The notes under the pieces are model-generated. The model had not been told where the DNA came from, searched no databases, and saw only the letters and a program-made list of their open reading frames with translations. Shown in pieces: positions 57,451 through 64,000 of a DNA stretch of 64,000 nucleotides. Positions within the stretch are counted from its first letter, which is position 1. Each line of letters begins with the position of its first letter. The stretch lies in the NCBI GenBank assembly GCA_910589415.1, contig OU342635.1, positions 4,650,001 to 4,714,000 of the forward strand, given 5' to 3'. This DNA comes from Malachius bipustulatus (lineage: Eukaryota; Arthropoda; Insecta; Coleoptera; Melyridae). The position numbers and the translations under genes are program-made.

Positions 57451-60129
57451 GCGTTAGCCATGAATCACCGTGTATAATAAGATTATGTACCTACCCTAAG
57501 CAGAACTTTATGGACGACTCTCGTTTATGACCGAGCGGGATTGTCTTACCAACCAGACAAATAAAAGGGGCGGTAAACTATAAAGACTTGTGCACAAAAC
57601 TTTTGTTCCACCGCTTTAACAGAAATCAAGAATTTTTCCTGATTTTTTTGCATACAGAAAATATTAATAGAATGGAAAAGGTCCATGGCAAGAAACTCTT
57701 TTTTTTATTAAATTAAAATTAAGGAAAACTTGTAGGTATGAAACGATTCATAAGCGATATCAAAAGTGATGTAAGCATAAAAAGGGGCAAGTTTGGAAAA
57801 TATCATGACTCATGATGCATGAGACATGGACTTTGGAAAGTCCATCAATCGATCAAAAATATAGATCAAAGAGAAAGTTGTATATTTTCATTTTAGGTAA
57901 CGGAACGAGACGCAGTTAACCGTTATTATTGGGGATGTAGTAAATAAAGTGACACTTTACGGACATTAAAAATTTTGGTGTCTCGAATTATAGAAAAATA
58001 TCCATCTCTCTAGCGAGTGGTACTGGTAACGTGTAAAAACAGCAATTTACTAACGTTTTATGAAACTTGTCTTTTATAAATAATATTACAAATGGCAACA
58101 ACCCAGTTGGGAACAAGTCTAGAGGGGGTGTAAACCGACGTACTTGTGTACTCGTACTATACGAGGGGTGCCTTGATACGGAATGACGGTTCAATTACCA
58201 GCCAGAGTGGATTTTTACATGAATAACTTCACCTTCATTAGAATTCACTAATGACTCCTCTGCTCTATTGGCTCTAGTTCTGGCGACAAAGGGGTAGGTT
58301 TGATCCAACCCTCGCTGACAAGAAGTTTTTTTGTTTCTGTATCATTATTTCACCCCTCGTTTTGTTTTATTTGAGCATTATTTCATGACAATGAATATAA
58401 TTTTCTAAAAAGAATAACAAATTTTTTTATTAACTTCTAACAGAACAGGAAAAGTTGTTTTGGTCTTTCTGATGGAACATTATTAATATTACAAAAATAA
58501 ATTAGGGGATGATTCCATGTTGAAAATCAAGCAGGTTTTTCAAATTACAATAATTAATTCGTTCTTCTCCTGTTGAGAAGGGCAATGGTCCCAAGTTAGA
58601 ACCTTGGGGTACACCAGATTGCACCTTATTTTAGAAGCCAAAGTTAAACTGCTCAAATTTACCCAAAAAAATCGAATACCTACTCAAGTCGATCAAATAC
58701 TTTCGAGTGTAGGTACACCACAGCCACCTGCTTTTGATTGTCTGCTAGATCATTTGCCACAAGGTGATGTATTGTGTGTATTGAACTGCTGCATGTGCAT
58801 TCATTGAACTGCAGTAATTTTCTATCTGGTTGTGCATTCTACATACACATTATTGTGAATGATACATTTTGACGAATTGCCAAAGAATTAAATTCTTGGT
58901 AAACTTGGGCTTGGGACAATAAAGATGACTTTCATTCAGTGATTACATTTTAATTTTAGCAGCTCTAGCTCTATTAAACGATTGAATTCTTAGAATCTTG
59001 TCAAGATCACTGACTAATACCATAAACAGTGATCTACTTATTTCGTTGTTGTGAACATGTATGAAAGCAATATTCTAATATCTACCTACTCTGATGCTTT
59101 TAAAAATCCTTGTATGGTTTATACAGAGTGATTAATATTAAAAGCATTTAGAGTAGGGTAAGTTTGTTTGTTTACTTAATTTATCCCCGTTTTGATAAAG
59201 CTTTTAACTCATTAATTTTGAACCGGCTACTGATATTTTAACATAGAAGAGTTCCATAAAAAGTCCTCTTCCACTTTGCCGACGACTCAATAGTTTCATT
59301 CTCTATTGCGAAATTAATAATAAATAAACGCAGTGTACAGTATTTAAAAGAATCGCTTAAAATTAGTTTTGATTAGAGTTCTGGGTAGCCTGCGAAGAGT
59401 TTCATAAAAAAAATTGTCCACTTTGTTGAGAACTCAATAATTTATTTCTTAATTTTTGCGAAAATTATTGTCAATAAGAAATAATTGATCAATTAACAAA
59501 ATGAGTTCTGGGTATTCTCCCCGAAGAGTTCTGTAGAAGAGTCTTCTTCCACTACCGAGAACTGTAGTCAGAACTCATTTTCGGCGACATTTGATTGATT
59601 AATATAATTTTTTTGTTTACTATTAACGATAATTCGCAATTAAAGTACAATGAAACCGTTAACTTCTCAGCAAAGTTGAAAAGGGCTCTCATAAAAATTC
59701 ATTTCCCGGAATTTTTCAAAATTTTATCACAAATTTTTTTGCAGAACTATTAGCGAAAATACGCAGGAACTCTAGAACATCACTTTCCGCTGCTACTTGT
59801 CGCTTCAGAAATAATTTTCCGAGAAGAGAGAGGACCACGTGAAGTTTTCTCCCGAAAAAAGAGTTTGGGGGAGGGGGGAAGACCTTGTCCCGCGAAGCTA
59901 TTTAAAACATTTATGTATGAGCTAATCTAGTTCTATTCAGAACTCTAAAAAACTGAATGTTTTCATACAATTCGGGGGCTAACTTCGCGGGAATCAAATA
60001 AAATATTTGAGGTTTTCTGACGATGTCTATTTTTAAGCTATAAGTTTATAATGTGACATGTAAGAGTATTAAAAAAAAATCTATGATTCTACTGCTAGCG
60101 CCATCTCTCGTCAAATAGACCTATCTCTA
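57451..60129. other. Gene-free stretch with weak repeats
   Basis: Near 58580-58640 a frame reads NGPKLEPWGTPDCTLF, which resembles a phrase seen in LINE-type ORF2 relics (low confidence). From 59220 to 59600 about three degenerate copies of a unit of roughly 140 bp recur (gaagagtt-c-taaaa, tccactt-g-cga-aactcaatag/aatt). No host exon is recognised. Confidence 0.4.
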
Positions 60130-60239
60130 AATCTCTGAGTAGAAAAAAATTATAAAATGACTTATGTGAATCTGTAATTGAACCGTTTCTTTGTTCTTTA
60201 GAATTGAAAATACCAAGCAAAGGCAATAAAGAAAATGCA

Positions 60240-60756
60240 AATTACCTGGTGAGTGTATAGGTGCGGGTGGCTTGAAGTCGTCCTTCTGGTGTTCTTGCAC
60301 TGGATTGCTTGAGTTCACTTGCTTTAATTATCGGTGAAGAGAGCGGTTAATTTTCGTTATTTTTGAAATGTTCGCGAAGCACGAGAGAGAGTTTTCTTTC
60401 GTTGAGACACGACACGAGCGAGAGTTGAAGAAAGAAGAGCGTCTTGAGTAGAGTGCTGTGGTAGAGTAGACCGACCTTTCGTCGCGAGAGTTGAAAAGGA
60501 AGAGCGTTGAGTAGAGATGCCCGACCTTTCGTGGCGAGAGTTGGAAAGGAAGAGAGTTCATAATCTCTTCTCCGTTGTCCAGGGGGATGCGAGAGAGAGA
60601 GAGAGAGAGGATAAGGGGAAAAGGATAGGATGGTATTGCCTTATTACTACCCTTGCTTTTATTTTGAATAAAGACGAGGTTAGTTGTATGCAACCAACTT
60701 TACATAAAAATTAGTAAATTTAATAGTAAAATAGTAAAATAAGTAAATTTGGAACA
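60240..60756 (-). mobile_element. Probable 3' LTR of the BEL/Pao element
   Basis: On the - strand the pol frame ends at 60992. About 230 bp on, a purine-rich stretch (ggtgggcggaa, 60757-60767) is followed by TGTTCC (60756-60751), a usual LTR start. The following 500 bp include an AATAAA-like site (about 60664) and repeated 'ctcgcgacgaaaggtcgg / ctcgccacgaaaggtcgg' blocks (60480-60545). The far end is not certain. The 5' LTR and gag are outside the window. Confidence 0.45.
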
Positions 60757-60991
60757 TTCCGCCCACCAAAATACACAGTATTTTCACAAGGAGAAAACAT
60801 ATAAGAGCGATTAGCTTGCCTACATGGGCAAGAACGAGGGTACCAAATTCCCAAGTTTGAAATTTGGTAGAGCAAATAATTAGAAACTTAAAATACCAAA
60901 TGAACATGAAAAATGAGTAATAATTATGTACAGAGGATCTACCATTATTAACTACGCCGAATAATGAGTAGAGAGTTTACCAATATAGAGT

Positions 60992-62167
60992 TTAATCGGC
61001 CTGTGGCAAAGGACACAACTTTACAAGTGGCCTTTGAACGATACCCTTTGCCGTTTGTACTGTGGCAACACGAGCGGTGCCATCGCGTCCCGAATGAACT
61101 TCGAGAACTCGCGCGAGCGACCACTGAAGGGGTTTGGCTTGGTCATCCTTGACTAAAACGACCATGTTGGGTTTGAGAATCCTACAAGGCTCAAACCATT
61201 TTGCGCGTTGCTGGAGAGTGTGGAGATATTCCGAGTGCCAACGATGCCAGAAGTCCTGTTGCATCCGCTGAATTAGTTGCCATCGAGTGAGGCGATTGAG
61301 CCGAATGTCGGTTAGGTCTTGATCAGGGACCGAAGTGAGGGGGGCTAGAGTCAGAAAATGTCCAGGACTGAGGGCGCAGAGATCATTGGGGTTAGAACTT
61401 ACGTCGAAGAGCGGACGTGAGTTGAGCATGGCCTCAATCTGAACGAGAAAAGTATACAACTCCTCGTACGTGAGGATCTGTTCGCCAATAACTCGAGTAA
61501 GGTGAGTTTTCACAGATTTTACCCCCGCCTCCCATAATCCGCCGAAGTGGGGTGCTGAAGGGGGGTTGAAATGCCATTTTATGTTAAGAGCATCACATGC
61601 ACCTTGAGCATATGATCGGAGTAGCTTGTTGGCGCCAACGAAGTTCGTGCCGCAATCACTGTACAAATCCGTTAACTGACCGCGTCGTGAGACAAAGCGA
61701 CGTAACGCAGCTAGAAAGGCGTCAGATGTTAGATCAGATACCAATTCGACGTGAATGGCCTTTGTGGCGAAGCAAACAAACACACATACGTAGGCCTTGG
61801 TTGACTTAGCACCTCGATGGCGTCCCATTGTGATGGTATAGGGGCCTGCGAAATCAACACCGGTACGAGAAAACGGTTTAACTTGATTGATTCGAGCTGC
61901 GGGAAGATCTCCCATGGGAGGTGTAAGCGCCTTGGGATTAGTGCGAAAACATTTATGGCATTGTGACAGATAATGGCGAATAGACGATTTTGCCGACAGA
62001 ATCCAAAATTGCTGCCGGAGAAGAAAATGAAGAGTTTGAGGGCCAGGATGTAACAGATCCTTATGAAACTGTTCGATGATGAGCTGGGTGAGGCGATGCC
62101 TTTTCGGAAGCAAGACTGGGTGCTTCGCATTAAAGGACAAAGAGGAGTGAGTTAAACGGCCGCCCAC
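60992..62167 (-). pseudogene. BEL/Pao pol, integrase part
   Basis: 391 codons encode the integrase end of a BEL/Pao polyprotein. It has a His-His-Cys-Cys zinc region (EQFHKDLLHPG ... SQCHKCF), then the catalytic DDE core: Asp in GVDFAGPY, Asp in LYSDCGTNFVG, Glu in GGLWEAGVKSVK. The BEL-type C-terminal domain follows (TRWQLIQRMQQDFWHRW, VLVKDD). The catalytic residues are intact. The frame begins at a GTG and is cut off from the rest of pol by a one-base shift near 62165 and a stop at 62218-62220, so it cannot be made as part of a normal polyprotein. Confidence 0.93.
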
Positions 62168-62217
62168 CCTCTGATAACTCCCTCACTATCGATGAAGGGG
62201 CTTAATTTTCGTAGGGG

Positions 62218-64000
62218 CTATGAGGTTACCTTTCCTTTACGAAGAGATTCCATCTCGCAGTTAAAGATCTGACCCTGAACAGATTTTGCTAAAAACATCA
62301 AAGCCTTATGCATTTCTCCTTGAGTTAGAACGCCTGTTTGTTTCTCATGAGGCTTCCTCGCGTTGTTGATGAAACGGAATGCATAAGAGATTATTGACTG
62401 AATTTTCTTCAACGATGAAAATTTATTTAGCAATGACGCACTGAGAGTAGCGTCTATTGAAGCGAGCAAGACAGTTGTCTTTTGTTCGGCTTTAATTTGA
62501 GTTTCTGTTTCTACCGAAGTGGGCAAGAGAGAGAAAAAGGGCCAAAGCTGGCGATCTAAATGAATATATTCGGGGCCTGTCCACCAGAGTTTATTGTTTA
62601 AAAGGTCTTGAGGTAGGAGGCCTCTTGATGCGCAATCGGCAGGATGTGTAGGGGCCTGCGAAAACGAAGCGCAACCAGTAACCACGTCGTCAACATATAT
62701 GTCCTCCTTGAGCACAGGAGCCGCGATGGGATAGAGAGACTGTTCATCATCAGCTAATTGATGGAGTGTTCGTATGGCTAGATACGGAGAGCAAGAAAAC
62801 CCAAAGGGGACTGTGGTTAATTGAAAATCTTGGATTGGTTGACTTGGATCGGTTTGCCAAAGAATCCGTTGGAAGTCACGATGTTCAGGTGCCACGAGTA
62901 TCTGCCGATACATCTGGCGAATGTCTGCTATCAACACTACTTGATGCAGGCGAAATTTCAAGATTATGACCATTAGGTCTTGTATGAGTTTGGGACCCAC
63001 AAGAAGCGTGTCATTGAGCGATTTTTTATTAAAAGACTTGGCCGAACCGTCGAAGACCACTCTGAGTTTGGTAGTAGCCTTATCGGGGCGTGTGACGCAG
63101 TGATGTGGTAGGTAATAACAGTGTTTAGAAGTGCTGCTATCGACCGGGATCATATGACCTTGTTGTTTATAATCCTCTAGGAATTCAACATAAGAAGATC
63201 GGAGTTCGGGATTGCGTGCCAAGCGCTTTTCCAAAAGATGAAAACGATGAAGAGCAATTTCCCTTGAACCGGGAAATTCGGGATTTGCTTCTTGAAAGGG
63301 CAAGGACACAGTATATCGTCCGGAGTCATCTCTCTTCACAGTGGAAGAATAGATTTTCTCACACAACTCGTCTTCTGGGGACACGGAACTGGCCTGAGGT
63401 GGCTCTTCCACTGCCCAAAATTGCCGTAGTGTGGAGTCTAAGGTTTGTTCGAATGAAACGAAGAGCGAGCTTATAGTGTTTGGAATTATTGGGGATGCAT
63501 TTCCCATAAAAATCCAACCGAAAATAGAATTGATTGCTGTGGCCTGTCCTTGGGTACCCGGAATTTGACCATTCAGCGTGATTTGAGGGAATAATTCCGC
63601 TCCAATGAGAATATCAATGTTTGAGGGAATATTGAAATGAGGATCAGCAAGAGTTAAATTTGTGAGATGTTGCCAATTTGCGATGTCAATTTTGCAAGGA
63701 GGCATAGCTGCACAAATTTTTGGTAACACAACCGCCTTGAGAGAGAGAGTGGATTGTGAGTTTCCACGAGGGCGAATTGTGCAATCGACTGTCCCTTCCG
63801 AGACAGTGGAGTTTAAGCCAAGACCTTGGATCGGCAATTTGGCGCGAGTGCGTTTCAAACCCAGACGTTGAACTCCCTTGGAAGTGATAAAATGAGCCTG
63901 GCTTCCGGAGTCTAGAAGGCAACGCATGGTTTGGAAGGTTCCATGACTGTCTTCGATTTCGATCAAAGCAGTTGCTAGGAGAACTGTTTGGCTTGAATTT
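62218..64000 (-). pseudogene. BEL/Pao pol, protease and reverse transcriptase part with internal deletion
   Basis: Open to the window edge. In order: an aspartic protease (MRCLLDSGSQAHFITS); the BEL-type linker with HYYLPHHCVTRP; reverse transcriptase with LRVVFDGSAK, LIADIRQMYRQI, VPFGFSCSPYLA and the catalytic YVDDV. Directly after FSQA (about 62655) the text jumps to THPADCASRGL, which normally comes after RNase H. The rest of RT and all of RNase H are therefore missing, in frame. A stop at 62218-62220 then separates integrase. The copy is dead for autonomous movement, though the reading frames are otherwise well kept, which suggests a young insertion. Confidence 0.93.

Overview
This window is AT-rich nuclear DNA from an insect. 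The gene content is animal (Drosha, a twin-CX9C C22orf39-like protein, transportin, a PPM1E/F-type phosphatase), with GT-AG introns. The mobile elements (CAGGGTG-ended Tc1/mariner-like palindromes, PIF/Harbinger, BEL/Pao, pogo-like) are those common in insect genomes. I cannot fix the order; the abundance of CAGGGTG foldbacks makes a beetle a reasonable guess only. All recognised host genes are on the + strand; several retroelement remnants are on the - strand.

Layout. 1-2567: a dead non-LTR reverse transcriptase and decayed LTR copies. 2568-7038: the 3' half of Drosha (both RNase III domains, dsRBD), whose last exon carries an unusual RS-repeat tail. 7039-10268: foldback elements. 10269-11009: a three-exon C22orf39/UPF0545 homologue ending in a CaaX box. 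11516-11885: a GC-rich insert holding a complete hammerhead ribozyme. 13087-13259: an orphan first exon resembling the OB-fold of STN1. 15515-17545: large inverted repeats carrying four CRE palindromes, just upstream of an intronless 900-residue transportin gene (17875-20577). 22608-32753: a PP2C phosphatase whose introns are packed with nested palindromic elements and whose last exon is not found.

From 32.8 kb to 60 kb I see no convincing host gene. The DNA is tandem arrays (33.1-34.0, 45.4-46.1, 48.2-49.0, 52.2-52.8 kb), foldback elements, a 700-bp mariner-like element with a transposase C-terminus, and a 573-bp Harbinger element with a perfect TAA target duplication. The window ends in the pol region of a - strand BEL/Pao retrotransposon with an internal deletion of the RT/RNase H region, a stop and a frameshift.

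The strongest candidates for something new are: (1) the hammerhead ribozyme at 11778-11824; (2) the Drosha C-terminal RS-repeat exon; (3) the CaaX box on a twin-CX9C protein; (4) the transportin retrogene behind transposon-borne CREs; and (5) the family of very long TA-flanked palindromes, two members of which still hold transposase pieces.
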